DNA from: Flavobacteriales bacterium
GTDB taxonomy: Bacteria > Bacteroidota > Bacteroidia > Flavobacteriales_F > PHOS-HE28
Length of the DNA stretch: 64,000 nucleotides
Reading direction: 5' to 3'
Assembly (NCBI GenBank): GCA_016704485.1
Contig: JADJAA010000001.1
Coordinates: 1,426,001 to 1,490,000 of the forward strand
A program made the position numbers and the translations under genes. Of the stretch, positions 44,446-56,300 are shown one piece after another. The first letter of the stretch is position 1. Each line of letters opens with the position of its first letter. The notes beneath the pieces were generated by a model that worked only from the letters and a program-made list of their open reading frames with translations, was not told where the DNA came from and did no database searches.

Positions 44446-45636
44446 ATGTACGGAACGATAAAGGACCAATTGGTCAATGAACTTGCGGCTATCCAAGAAG
44501 CCGGGCTATACAAAAAGGAACGCATTATCCGCAGCAAGCAGAATGCGGAGATCACGGTCGGTTCCCAGAAGGTGCTGAATTTCTGTGCCAACAATTACTT
44601 GGGCCTCTCGTCACACCCGGAGGTAGTGCAAGCGGCCCATGCCACGCTGGATGATCATGGTTATGGGCTGAGCAGTGTTCGGTTCATTTGCGGTACCCAG
44701 GACATCCACAAGGAGCTGGAGGAGAAATTGTCAAAGTTCCATTCGCTCGATGATACCATTCTCTATGCGGCTTGTTTCGACGCGAATGGAGGGGTCTTCG
44801 AACCGCTGTTCTCAGAACAGGACGCGATCATCAGTGACTCTCTGAACCATGCAAGCATCATCGATGGCGTGCGCTTGAGCAAAGCCATGCGGTACCGGTA
44901 TGCCAATAACGATATGGCGGACCTTGAGGTCCAGTTGAGAATGGCCCGGGCAGATGGTGCTCGGAACATCATCATCGTTACCGACGGTGTCTTCAGCATG
45001 GATGGGATCATCGCTGACCTAAAAGGTGTCTGCGACCTGGCCGACAAGTATGAAGCGCTGGTGATGGTGGATGAATGCCACGCTGCAGGCTTTATTGGGA
45101 AAACGGGTAGAGGGAGCGTTGAGCATTGCGGTGTTACCGGACGCGTGGATATCATTACCGGTACATTGGGCAAAGCGCTCGGTGGTGCTATGGGTGGCTA
45201 CACAAGTGCACGAAAAGAGATCGTTGAACTCCTGCGTCAACGTTCACGGCCTTACCTGTTCAGTAATTCATTGGCCCCCTCCATTGTAGGTGCTTCCATT
45301 AAAGTGATCGATATCCTTACGGCATCCACGGAATTGCGCGATCGTCTCGAAAAGAACGTGGATCGGTTCCGGAGCGGGATCGAAGCGCTCGGATTCAAGA
45401 CACGCGGAGCCGGAGCGGCCATTGTACCCGTTATGCTAGGGGATGCCAAGCTCAGCCAGGTAATGGCGGATAAGCTGTTGGATGAAGGTATCTATGTGAT
45501 CGGGTTCTTTTACCCTGTTGTACCGAAAGATACCGCACGCATTCGCGTTCAGCTGAGTGCAGCACATACCGATGAACACATCGATAAGGCTCTTGCAGCT
45601 TTCGCAAAAGTGGGTAAGGAGCTAGGCGTGATCTGA
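44446..45636 (+). CDS. kbl: Glycine C-acetyltransferase (2-amino-3-ketobutyrate CoA ligase)
   Basis: 396 aa from the ATG at 44446, which aligns with the start of known Kbl proteins (MYGTIKDQLVNELAAIQEAG); the frame is open to 44368. It is a PLP enzyme of the alpha-oxoamine synthase family: NFCANNYLGLSSHPEV, DSLNHASIIDG, VMVDECHAAGFIG and the PLP lysine in TGTLGKALGGAMGG. It cleaves 2-amino-3-ketobutyrate with CoA to glycine and acetyl-CoA in threonine breakdown. Threonine dehydrogenase is not nearby. Confidence 0.96.
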   Translation: MYGTIKDQLVNELAAIQEAGLYKKERIIRSKQNAEITVGSQKVLNFCANNYLGLSSHPEVVQAAHATLDDHGYGLSSVRFICGTQDIHKELEEKLSKFHSLDDTILYAACFDANGGVFEPLFSEQDAIISDSLNHASIIDGVRLSKAMRYRYANNDMADLEVQLRMARADGARNIIIVTDGVFSMDGIIADLKGVCDLADKYEALVMVDECHAAGFIGKTGRGSVEHCGVTGRVDIITGTLGKALGGAMGGYTSARKEIVELLRQRSRPYLFSNSLAPSIVGASIKVIDILTASTELRDRLEKNVDRFRSGIEALGFKTRGAGAAIVPVMLGDAKLSQVMADKLLDEGIYVIGFFYPVVPKDTARIRVQLSAAHTDEHIDKALAAFAKVGKELGVI

Positions 45637-45769
45637 ATAGGACTACTGGATTTCGTGCGTTGTTGTTCTCGTTAGAATCAGGTTTCACGGTACATTGCCG
45701 CTGATCCGGGTTCGAGCTATAGAACCGATCCGAATGGACGGACCCCCTTACAACGATCAATTCCTTGCA

Positions 45770-48700
45770 ATGCTAAGAGCCCTTTTCTTCCTGTGCACGA
45801 TCTCACTATCGGTTTCCATGAATGCACAATTGGAGCAATTCCGATATGCGTCCGGTACACTGCCCGGTTGGGTGCAATTGATGTATGCGCCTGACCCTGA
45901 CCCTAGTGCTGTGCAAGCTGCATATGAGGCCTATTACGCAACACAGCCGTTCGTGAAGAATGCCCACACACAATACTATAAGCGATGGAAACGCGAGATC
46001 GGTCACGAATTGGTGCCGGTAGATCCGCAACAACGCGCTGAATATCCCGAGAGTTCTAGGCAATACGTGATCAAGACGGAACAATTGAATGCTTCCCGTG
46101 CTGCAAATTGGAGTTGCATCGGACCCATTGATTGGGACCACGGGTCGGTGGTAAAGAGCTACGCCGCTGGTGCTGCGCATGTCTATACCGTGGAACAAAG
46201 TGTCTCCAACATGGATGTTATCTATGCCGGAACCGCTAACGCAGGACTATGGAAAAGCATTGACAAGGGACTGAATTGGCTGAACGTTACGAAGGGTATG
46301 TTGGTCGGTGAGGTCCTGAGTATCGAGATCCACATCAGCGATCCGAACATTGTCTATTTCGGTGCGGAAGGTGATCTGTTCAAGTCCATTGACGCAGGTG
46401 CAACATGGATCGTTATCGGCGATGCCACCTTCAATGCATTGAGCCACAGTATCCGCGATATCGTCATGCACCCTTCCAATGCGCAATTACTTTACGTGAT
46501 CAGTGATAAAGGACTATGGCGCAGTACCAATGCCGGTTCCAGTTTCACGCAGATACAGACCGGGATCTGGCAGGAACTGGAGTTCAGGCCGAACGATCCG
46601 AATACGGTATATGCCGTTAAACAAACGTCGAACAGAACGGAGTTCTGGCGAAGTACATCCAACGGTGTTTCTTTTTCTCAGATCGTTACAGGTTGGCCGT
46701 TACCGGTAGCTCCGGATGAACAGAAACGGACGGAGATCGCTGTGTGTGCAGCGGCTCCGAATGTGGTGTACGCATTGTGTACCGGAGCGGCAAATGGCGG
46801 TAGCGGTCTGTACGGTGTTTACAAGAGCAGTGATCAAGGTGTGAATTGGACGTTCCAATGCTGTGGTCCTTCGCCCGCTGGGGTGCCATCACCCACCAAT
46901 TTCAATTTGATGGGATGGAATGATGTTGGACAGGATGATGGAGGCCAATACTATTATGACCTAGCGTTTGGTGTGGACCCCACGAATGAGAACAAGGTGA
47001 ACGTTTGCGGCGTGCAACGTTGGGTGAGCACCGATGGTGGAGTATCATTCACGTGCCCAGCAAAATGGAGCCATAGCAGTAAGGTGGATTACGTCCATGC
47101 CGATATTCACGACTTCCGCTATTACGGCGGTTCGGAGATCTGGGCCGGGTGTGATGGTGGGGTCTTCTACAGCAATGATGGTGGTGCCACATTCAACAAA
47201 CGGATGTTCGGCATCAGCGGTACGGACTTCTGGGGATTCGGAGCGGGTGGTTGGACCGGTAGCAATGTGATGCTCGGTGGTGCGTACCACAACGGCACCA
47301 TGCTCAAGGATAACGATGTGTATACCAACGGATGGGTCTGTACCGATGGTGGTGATGGGTTCCGCGGTTTCGCACATCCGCAATATGATCGGCGCGTATT
47401 GAGCGATTACGGCTATAAGACCTTGAGCGGCGATAGGAATGTTGCTAACGGGAACAGTACGTGGAGCAAACAACCATCCGCCAGTTACATAACAGGAGAA
47501 AGTAGCGAAATTGTCTGGCACCCCAATGCCGTGAATACAGCTTTCCTTGGTAACGGCACAGCGCTGTGGCGAACGGATGATAACGGTGCTTCATTTATAG
47601 AAGTGTATGACTTCGGGGAGGACGTGACCAACATTGATATGGCCCTCAGCGAACCGAACACCATGTACGTATGTACCTATCCCGATTGGTGGGGCGTGAA
47701 GAAGGTATGGCGCACCGTTGACGGCGGCATTAACTGGACGAACATTACACCGAATTCCGCAATGATCAACGGGAACACGTGGGTTCCTTACGATGTAACT
47801 GTAAGCGCGACCGACCCACAGACCGTGTGGCTCTGCCGCACCAGCCAGTACGGTAACTCACCGAACATGGATGGCTACCTCGTTTACAAAAGCGTGAACG
47901 GCGGATCTTCATGGACCAACATCACGGATGCGAACCTGAACGGTGAATGGCCATCGAACATCGTACATCAGTTGGGCAGTGCAGGTGATCTGTACATCGG
48001 AACACGCCGAGGTGTGTATCACCGGAGCAATGCTGCACCTGCGTGGGCACTTTGGAACGCAGGACTCCCCACCAAGATCTATAGCACACGCTTATTGATC
48101 AATTACCGGGATGGCAAGATCCGCAACGGTACCGATCGCAGTGTTTGGGAAAGTGCCCTGGAGACCTTGGCGGGTCCTGTTGCGAATTTCGCTGCGGACA
48201 AACGCACCGTATCGTGTCTTTCTCCAGACGTGCAATTCTGGGATAACAGTGCGTTGAACGGAACCAATGCGACCTGGAGCTGGAGCTTTCCAGGTGGATC
48301 GCCAGCCACAAGTACCGATCGAAGTCCGGTGGTCTCGTATTCAACACCCGGCGTATATGACGTAACGCTTGATGTGAGCGATGCCAACGGGAACAGTACC
48401 CGAACGCTTCCCGGCTACATCACCGTTGAGAACAGCACAGCCTCCACACCGTTGATCGCGGATGCAGAAGATCAGTTGCTGACACCTGCTGGATGGAGCC
48501 TCGAAAACCCGGACAACGCGGATACTTGGAGCAATCTGGCGGTGACGATCGGTGCGGATGGAAATGCGACGCGGGCATGGCGCATCGACAATTATTACTA
48601 CAACGCTCCCGGTCAGTTGGATCGTTTGATCTCGCCGGTGACAACGCTAGGTGGTAGTTCCGGAACACGATTGAAATTCCATCACGCGTATAAAATGTAT

Positions 48701-49702
48701 GGCGCTTCGTATACGGACGGTCTTCGCGTGGAGATCAGTACCAATTGCGGAAGTTCATGGATCCAACTGTACTACGCGGAAGCAGGCGCACTTGCCACTT
48801 CCGCAACGGGATCCACTCCGTGGGCACCAGGGCTGGCAACCGATTGGCTGTTGCATGATATCGACATCAGCGCATACGATGGGCAACAGGTCGTGATCCG
48901 ATTCACAGCAGTGAATGACTATGGCGACAGGCTCTACCTGGACAATATCCAAGTGGTGAACAGCGGTATGCGATTGGCTTTGAAGATGATGTTGGAAGGA
49001 GCATACGAAACGAACATCGGGTCGATGCGGGATGACCTACGGATAGCTGCGTTGATCCCTGCGTTACAACCTTACACTGCTCCGGAATTCGTGCATGTGG
49101 GTGGTGGTGGAGAGACCATTCAGGCCGGTGTACAGAGCATCACGGGAAACAACGCGATCGTGGATTGGGTATTCATTGAATTGCGTTCCGAAGGGTCACC
49201 GACCACCGTTGTTGCTACGCGTTCCGCGCTTCTACAGAGCGATGGTGATGTCGTAGCGGAGGATGGTATTTCGCCGGTGAGTTTCAATGCTCCTACAGGG
49301 AACTATTTCATTGTCGCGCGGCATCGTAATCACTTGGGGTGCATGACCGCAGCTGCGATCCCGTTCACTACTGGAACCGCAAGTGTAGATCTTACCAACC
49401 CGCTTACACTTACTTATGGTACCGAAGCTCAAAAAGAGGTGAACGGAGTGCGTGTACTGTGGTTAGGGAACGTGGTCCATGATCTGGTGATCAAGTACAC
49501 CGGCACGGTAAATGATCGGGACGTGATCCTTACAAAGATCGGGGGGGTAGTACCAACGAATACTGTGAACGGCTACCATTCAGAGGATTGCAATATGGAT
49601 GGTGTGGTGCGCTATACGGGAACCAATAATGATCGCGATCCAATTCTGACCAACATCGGCGGGGTGGTACCTACGAACGTGCGGATCCAACAGTTGCCGT
49701 AA
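45770..49702 (+). CDS. Large secreted BNR/sortilin-like, PKD protein with unusual repeat C-terminus
   Basis: 1310 aa from the ATG at 45770, just before the signal peptide (LRALFFLCTISLSVSMNAQ). The N-terminal 800 residues are BNR/Vps10-type propeller units (GLWKSIDKGLNWLNVTKG, YKSSDQGVNWTFQC). A PKD domain follows (WSWSFPGGSPATSTDRSPVV, VTLDVSDANGNS), then a jelly-roll-like region with disulfide-type cysteines. Instead of a YPNP sorting domain it ends in two copies of YTGTxNDRDxILTxIGGVVPTN, with DCNMDGVV resembling a calcium loop. This is likely a different sorting or attachment module. Confidence 0.9.
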   Translation: MLRALFFLCTISLSVSMNAQLEQFRYASGTLPGWVQLMYAPDPDPSAVQAAYEAYYATQPFVKNAHTQYYKRWKREIGHELVPVDPQQRAEYPESSRQYVIKTEQLNASRAANWSCIGPIDWDHGSVVKSYAAGAAHVYTVEQSVSNMDVIYAGTANAGLWKSIDKGLNWLNVTKGMLVGEVLSIEIHISDPNIVYFGAEGDLFKSIDAGATWIVIGDATFNALSHSIRDIVMHPSNAQLLYVISDKGLWRSTNAGSSFTQIQTGIWQELEFRPNDPNTVYAVKQTSNRTEFWRSTSNGVSFSQIVTGWPLPVAPDEQKRTEIAVCAAAPNVVYALCTGAANGGSGLYGVYKSSDQGVNWTFQCCGPSPAGVPSPTNFNLMGWNDVGQDDGGQYYYDLAFGVDPTNENKVNVCGVQRWVSTDGGVSFTCPAKWSHSSKVDYVHADIHDFRYYGGSEIWAGCDGGVFYSNDGGATFNKRMFGISGTDFWGFGAGGWTGSNVMLGGAYHNGTMLKDNDVYTNGWVCTDGGDGFRGFAHPQYDRRVLSDYGYKTLSGDRNVANGNSTWSKQPSASYITGESSEIVWHPNAVNTAFLGNGTALWRTDDNGASFIEVYDFGEDVTNIDMALSEPNTMYVCTYPDWWGVKKVWRTVDGGINWTNITPNSAMINGNTWVPYDVTVSATDPQTVWLCRTSQYGNSPNMDGYLVYKSVNGGSSWTNITDANLNGEWPSNIVHQLGSAGDLYIGTRRGVYHRSNAAPAWALWNAGLPTKIYSTRLLINYRDGKIRNGTDRSVWESALETLAGPVANFAADKRTVSCLSPDVQFWDNSALNGTNATWSWSFPGGSPATSTDRSPVVSYSTPGVYDVTLDVSDANGNSTRTLPGYITVENSTASTPLIADAEDQLLTPAGWSLENPDNADTWSNLAVTIGADGNATRAWRIDNYYYNAPGQLDRLISPVTTLGGSSGTRLKFHHAYKMYGASYTDGLRVEISTNCGSSWIQLYYAEAGALATSATGSTPWAPGLATDWLLHDIDISAYDGQQVVIRFTAVNDYGDRLYLDNIQVVNSGMRLALKMMLEGAYETNIGSMRDDLRIAALIPALQPYTAPEFVHVGGGGETIQAGVQSITGNNAIVDWVFIELRSEGSPTTVVATRSALLQSDGDVVAEDGISPVSFNAPTGNYFIVARHRNHLGCMTAAAIPFTTGTASVDLTNPLTLTYGTEAQKEVNGVRVLWLGNVVHDLVIKYTGTVNDRDVILTKIGGVVPTNTVNGYHSEDCNMDGVVRYTGTNNDRDPILTNIGGVVPTNVRIQQLP

Positions 49703-50326
49703 GTGATCATTGGTAAAAGCGTTGTTCGTCTATGAGAAATGGAGTGCGTTTTCCAATTGAATTCATGGGTTCCTTTTTGAGAAGATATGAGTTCTTGTAT
49801 CCTAAGCGCATAGCTGCACAAGGTTATTGGGTCTCAACCACACCTCCTCCTTGAGTGTAGACCATTTGTGAAATTGGTTTAACTGCAAAGGTGTCGATTT
49901 GGAGAGACTTTGCTCCATAGTTGATCACATATCCGCGGTACGGTGGACTTATCTGTGTTTATCCGTGTCTATCTGTGGTTCCTCGATCTTTCTGCGGGCG
50001 CGGGTCGAAGACCCGATGGCCCTGCAGCGCTGCTCCTCACCGCTATCAATTTTGAATATGGGTTCTTAACACATCCACTTGTTGGTATTTGTTAGGTGAG
50101 CCCGGTACTTGTGCTTCCCAATGCGGGTAGGTTTGCAGGAGGTGTTGGAGCTCTCACCATCCGCCTGAACATTTAATGTTGCGGACGGTCATGCTTTATT
50201 CTTTGATCAGGGGTGAGCCATGTTCCGGCCAGAGAAGTTGATGATACTCCTATCAAATACACAATGGTTGGATCCCGGACCCACACTGCTTTCTTCAAAC
50301 TACATCTGACACATACTACGCTACGT
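49703..50326. other. Intergenic region, no gene
   Basis: About 620 bp between two large surface-protein genes. Short ORFs are present but none looks like a protein. At 49991-50037 there is a G+C-rich stretch with GGGTCGAAGACCC (an inverted repeat) that loosely recalls the REP-like copies at 16.5 and 18.8 kb. The open frame of the next gene begins at 50213, but its signal peptide starts at 50327. Confidence 0.5.
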
Positions 50327-53300
50327 ATGAGCTGTTCATTACGCTATTGTTTCACGGTCCTGTTGGTATTCATTGCGACCGCGTCTTCATTCGGGATCGT
50401 CGTTCGGTTTGACGACGGAGCGGAATTTTGTCGCTGGGAACTGCAGGCCATGGCGATACAACCGCCAATGTTGGTGATCGGTGATAACGATGATGATGGT
50501 GTGTTGGATGAAGTTGATCTGGATGATGACAACGACGGGATCCTGGATGTTGCTGAGATGGATTGTCTCATAACGGTTCCTGTTGCGCAGGACCCGAACC
50601 CTTCAGTGACAGTGGATGACGGTATCGTGGACATCACCTATACGGAACTCACCACCACGTTGGCTACCGCTGTAGAAGGAGGGTATACCTATGTGTATCC
50701 TGAAGGCTTCGGTACTGCGGAGATCGAGTTCGCACCTGCTGCCGTGAACATGGAATTCTATCTGGTGGACATGGACCGCTTGGAACGGGTCTATCTAGAT
50801 GTGTTCGATGCCAGCGGTACGCTTGTTCCTGATGTCACAGCCTATGTTACCGTTCTCGGTGCTTCAATTACCGTAGCTTCTGATGCAACACATAGCTGTG
50901 ATGTATCCAGTACTTTCGATACCAGCGTCGATTCCTTCGAGCCACAGGTCACCGTACGTTTTGTGTTTCCGTTCCCGGTCTCCAGGATCCGCATGGACCT
51001 CTATAACGCTTCAGCTGGAAGTCCAGGATATATCATTGAGACACTTTGCGTTGATCGGTTCTCCGATGGTGATGCCCTTGCCGATCGATTCGATAACGAT
51101 TCCGATGCGGACGGTTGCCCGGATGCACTTGAAGGTGATGGTGGTTTCTTATTGACCGATATCGATGCGAACGGGCGGCTTACCGGCGGTGTGGATGGTA
51201 CCGGTGTACCAACAGCAGCCGGTGCTGGGCAAGCTGATGTCAGTGCATACAACGACATGGTATTTGCACCGATCTGTGTGCCAAGCGGTGTTCCTGATGC
51301 GATCGATGATGTAGGTGGTAACATTCCGGAAGATGGAGCCAATGGAACCATCAACGTCATTGCAAATGATACGGATACGGATGGTAACCCGACCGCTCCT
51401 ACCAACGGACCTGGCCAATTCACTGTTGATCTGAACGTTGGTATGCAGGGAATTCAGATCACGGATCCTGATGCTACCGGAGTGTGGACCTATGATCCCG
51501 CCACGGGAGTGATCACATTCGATCCGGCGAATAATTTCAACGGCAGTGTTTCACATATCTATCAGTTATGCGATCCCGGTGGATCCTGCAACTCGGCCTT
51601 TGTCTCGTTCAACGTCACTCCGGTAAATGATGCGCCAACCGCCGTGGATGATTCATTCGATATCAATGAAGAGGGTGTGCCCAGTGTCAATGTAGCAAGT
51701 AACGATGGTGATATCGATAACACGAACGGTCAGCTCACTTGGAGCGTTCTGGACGGAGGTACTGCGGCTGCGAATGGAACGATCATATTCAGCCCTAACG
51801 GAAACCTCACCTATATACCGAACGTGAACGCAAGTGGTACGGTCTCTTTCACTTATCAAGTTTGCGATCTTGAACCGTTGTGCGCAACGGCTGCCGCAAC
51901 GATCATTATCCTTGAAATAAGTGATCCACCTGATGCGATCTCGGATGTAGGTGCAACGCTCGTGGAAGATGGTGCCAACGGTACCATCAACATCATTGCA
52001 AATGATACGGATCCAGAAGGAAACCCTACCGCACCCACGAATGGTGTTGGTCAATTCACCGTGGATATCAATACCGGTCTTGGTGGTGTGCAGGTCAACA
52101 ATACAACAGTGGCAGGCGTATGGACCTATGATCCGGCAACAGGAATTGTCACCTTCGATCCGGCGAATAACTACAACGGCACAGCTGCGATCCAATATCA
52201 ATTGTGTGACCCGGAAGGATTTTGTGATATTGCGACGATCTCATTCGTTGTGACATCGGTTCCCGACGCGCCTGATGCAGTGGACGATAATGGCGGCGTG
52301 CTCGTTGAGGATGGCCCCAACGGAACGGTCAACATCATTGCGAACGACACGGACCCAGAAGGAAACCCCTCCCCGCCGACGAACGGGTTGAACCAATTCA
52401 GAATTGACCTGAACCCGGTGGCGGCTGGTATTCAAACAACAGTGACCAATGCACTGGGTACATGGACCTATGCTACGGCGACCGGGATCGTGACCTTCAA
52501 CCCAGCGAATAACTACCATGGTACCGCAACGCTTTCCTATCAGTTGTGCGACCCGACCGGGCTGTGCGACAATGCGAATATCACGTTCGTCGTTTCTGCC
52601 CAGAATGATCCACCGGATGCCGTGGATGACATCGTACTTGCACCATTGATCGAGGACGGAGCGAACGGAACCGTGAACATACTTTCGAACGATACGGATG
52701 CGGATGGTACGGTATCAGCACCGACCAATGGTGCAGGCCAATACATCATTGATCTGGACCCCGCGAACCCCGGTTATCAATTGGTGCTACCAACAACGCA
52801 AGGTTTCTGGAGCTACAATACCACGACTGGTATCGTCACCTTCAACCCTGCCGATAATTTCTTCGGAACAGCTACCACTCCCTATGTGCTATGTGATCCG
52901 GATGGCGGATGTGATCAAGCCAATATCACATTCACTGTCAGTTCCGTAAATGACCTTCCCGATGCGCAGGGCGAATTCGGTGGAACATTGTTGGAAGATG
53001 GTGTGAACGGTTCCGTTGACATCCTTGCGAATGATACCGACCAGGATGGTGACCCTGTTCCGCCGACCAACGGCCCTGGTGAATTCACCGTTGATCTTGA
53101 CACAGGAACACCGGGAGTACAGACGAACATGACCAATGCGGTCGGTGTTTGGACCTACGACCCGGTGACCGGCATCGTTACGTTCGATCCTGCGGATAAC
53201 TACTATGGCACTGCGCAGTTGACCTATGAGCTTTGCGATCCTGAGGGAGCATGTGATCAGGCAGCGATCACCTTCAATGTTGATCCCGTGAATGATCCGC

Positions 53301-56300
53301 CGATCGTGAACGATGATATCGATAACACGATACAGAATGGGATCGTATTTACCAATGTGGTAGCGAACGATACCGATAGTCTTGATCCGAACGGCGGCAT
53401 TGATGTGACCTCCATCACGATCATCGCCGGACCTTTCAATGGAACCGCTAACGCAGAGCTTAATGGTAGTATCTCATATCTCCCGGATCTGGATTACGTG
53501 GGCCCGGATTCGATCCAGTACACAGTGTGTGATGTCGGTTACCCGTTGCCGGTGCTCTGTGATACGGCTTGGCTCTTCCTTACCGTGGATGATCTTTCGC
53601 CACAGGCCCTTGATGATGTGAGCGCGGTGAATGAGGACGACTTTGTGGTGATCGATGTACTAGCGAACGATAATTCGCCGACCGGAGTATTGCTTATTGG
53701 CACTGTGGCGATCGTGGATCTTCCGACCAATGGTACCGCAGTCGTGAATCCGGACGGTACCATTACGTATACACCGGATCCGAACTTCAACGGCGCAGAT
53801 GACTTCACCTATACCGTTTGCAATGATGCAGGCTTCTGTTCCAACGCTACGGTCGTGATCGATGTGATCCCTGTGAATGATCCACCCGTGGCTGCGGACG
53901 ACAACTATACCACCGACGAGGATACAGCACTGATCATGGATGTTCTGACCAATGACTCCGATCCGGCAGATCCCAATGGTGGTATTGATAGTACTTCCGT
54001 AACGATCCTGAATGGTCCTTTCAATGGAACGGCTGTTGTGAACTTGGATGGCACGATCACGTATGATCCAATACCGAACTACAACGGTCCGGACTCATTG
54101 CAATATGTGGTCTGTGACCTCGGGGTTCCGTTACCGGCATTGTGTGATACAGCTTACGTATTCATTACTGTTCTTCCGGTCAATGATGCTCCTGTGGTCA
54201 ATGATCCATTGGGTGGTACTGTTGATACTCTGTACGTAATTACCTCAGTGAATGTGCCCCTCACTGTTTGTCTGTTGGCATTCGACCTTGATGGGGACCC
54301 TGTGGATGTTACCGATGCCCTGAACGGACCAAGCAATGGTGCTATTTCCGGGCTGAGCAATAACGATACGTGTTTCACCTTCACGCCAAACCTCGATTAC
54401 GTTGGAATGGATACCGTTAATATCGTGTTCTGCGATGATCAAGGTGCTTGTGATACGATCAACGTAGTGATCACGGTCCTACCGAATTCGCCTCCGGTGA
54501 TCACGGACAATGGAGGCACACCGATCGATACGTTGAACGTTTCAACGTTGACCGATGTACCACTCGTGATCTGTTTGAATGCAACGGATGCTGAAGGCGA
54601 TACACTTGATGCAACGGCAACATTGAACGGTCCGAACGATGGTATAATGTCCGGTGTGAATGATGGAGACACCTGCGTGACATACACACCGGATCCCGGA
54701 TATTTTGGAATGGATACCGTTACCGTAGTGGTATGCGACCAGAACGGTGGATGCGATACTGTGGTCGTAGTGATAACTGTGATCCCGAATCAACCGCCGG
54801 TGATCGTGGATGAGAACGGAACACCGATCGATAGCCTCGCTGTTACAACTCCGGAGGATCAACCGATCATTATCTGTCTCAATGCGATCGATCCAGATGG
54901 CGATGCAGTGGATGTTACCGGTGCAACCTTCGGACCTCTGAACGGTACCCTCAATGGTCTGAATGACAACGATACGTGCTTCACCTATATACCCGATCCG
55001 GATTATAATGGACCCGATACGGTTACGATCCAGGTGTGTGATGGTTTAGGAGGGTGTGATGTGATCACGATGGTCATTGATGTTACACCGGTGAACGATC
55101 CACCCATTGCTACGAATGACACCGTTACCACGAATGAGGATACTGCAATTACTGTGGATGTGATCAACAACGACAACGATGATGCCGATGGATCACCGCT
55201 CGACTCTGCTTCCGTAACCGTGATCGGTGGACCTCAGGACGGCACGGCCACGGTGAACGGCGATGGAACAATATCCTATGTGCCAGGACTGAACTTCAAT
55301 GGCTCGGATTCCCTCATCTACGTGATCTGCGACACCGGTGTGCCGCTGCCAGCGATCTGCGATACGGCTGTTGTGTACATCACGGTTACACCGGTCAACG
55401 ACCCACCTGTTATCACGGATGGTGGAGGTACATCGATCGATACATTGAACGTATCAACATTGGTGGATGTGCCGATCGTGATCTGCTTCTTCGCAACGGA
55501 TGCTGAAGGCGACACGCTTGATGCCACCGCAACATTGAACGGACCGACGAATGGTACCATGTCCGGTGTGAATGATGGTGATACCTGCGTTACGTACACA
55601 CCTGACCCAGGATTCGTTGGCACGGATACGGTGACGGTTGTGATATGCGATCCATTCAATGGCTGTGATACCGTGGTCGTAGTGATCACCGTGCTCTCGA
55701 ATCAACCACCGGTGATCGTGGATGGGAACGGAACACCGATCGATTCATTGGCCATTACGACGCCGGAGGATCAATCGATAATCATCTGTCTCAATGCGAT
55801 CGATCCCGATGGTGACGCAGTGGATGTTACCGGGTCACTCAACGGCCCATTGAATGGTACGATCACAGGTCTGAGCGATAACGACACCTGCTTCACCTAC
55901 ATACCGAACGCCAATTACAACGGACCCGATACGGTTACGATCGAAGTATGCGACGGACTAGGTGCATGCGATGTGATCACAATTATCATTGATGTAACAC
56001 CGGTGAACGATCCACCAATTGCAACGGATGACATCGTTTCCACAAATGAGGACACAGCGATCATCGTGAATGTGATAAGCAATGATAATGACGATATTGA
56101 CGGTTCACCGCTCGACCCAACTTCAGTGACCGTGATCGGCGGTCCTCAGGACGGTACAGCGACAGTGAATGGAGACGGAACGATAACCTACATACCCGGT
56201 CCGAATTTCAATGGATCGGATTCCCTCATCTACGTGATCTGCGATACCGGTATACCATTGCCTGCGATCTGCGATACGGCTGTTGTGTACATCACGGTTA

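Noticed and set aside
45700..45730. A GGTTCGA-type sequence suggesting a tRNA T-loop
   Set aside because: There is no acceptor stem or anticodon arm around it, and no tRNA was found elsewhere in the gaps.
49930..49985. Phrase-like repeats of TATCCGTGT/TATCTGTGG before the giant adhesin gene
   Set aside because: They are short, imperfect and not repeated elsewhere in the window.
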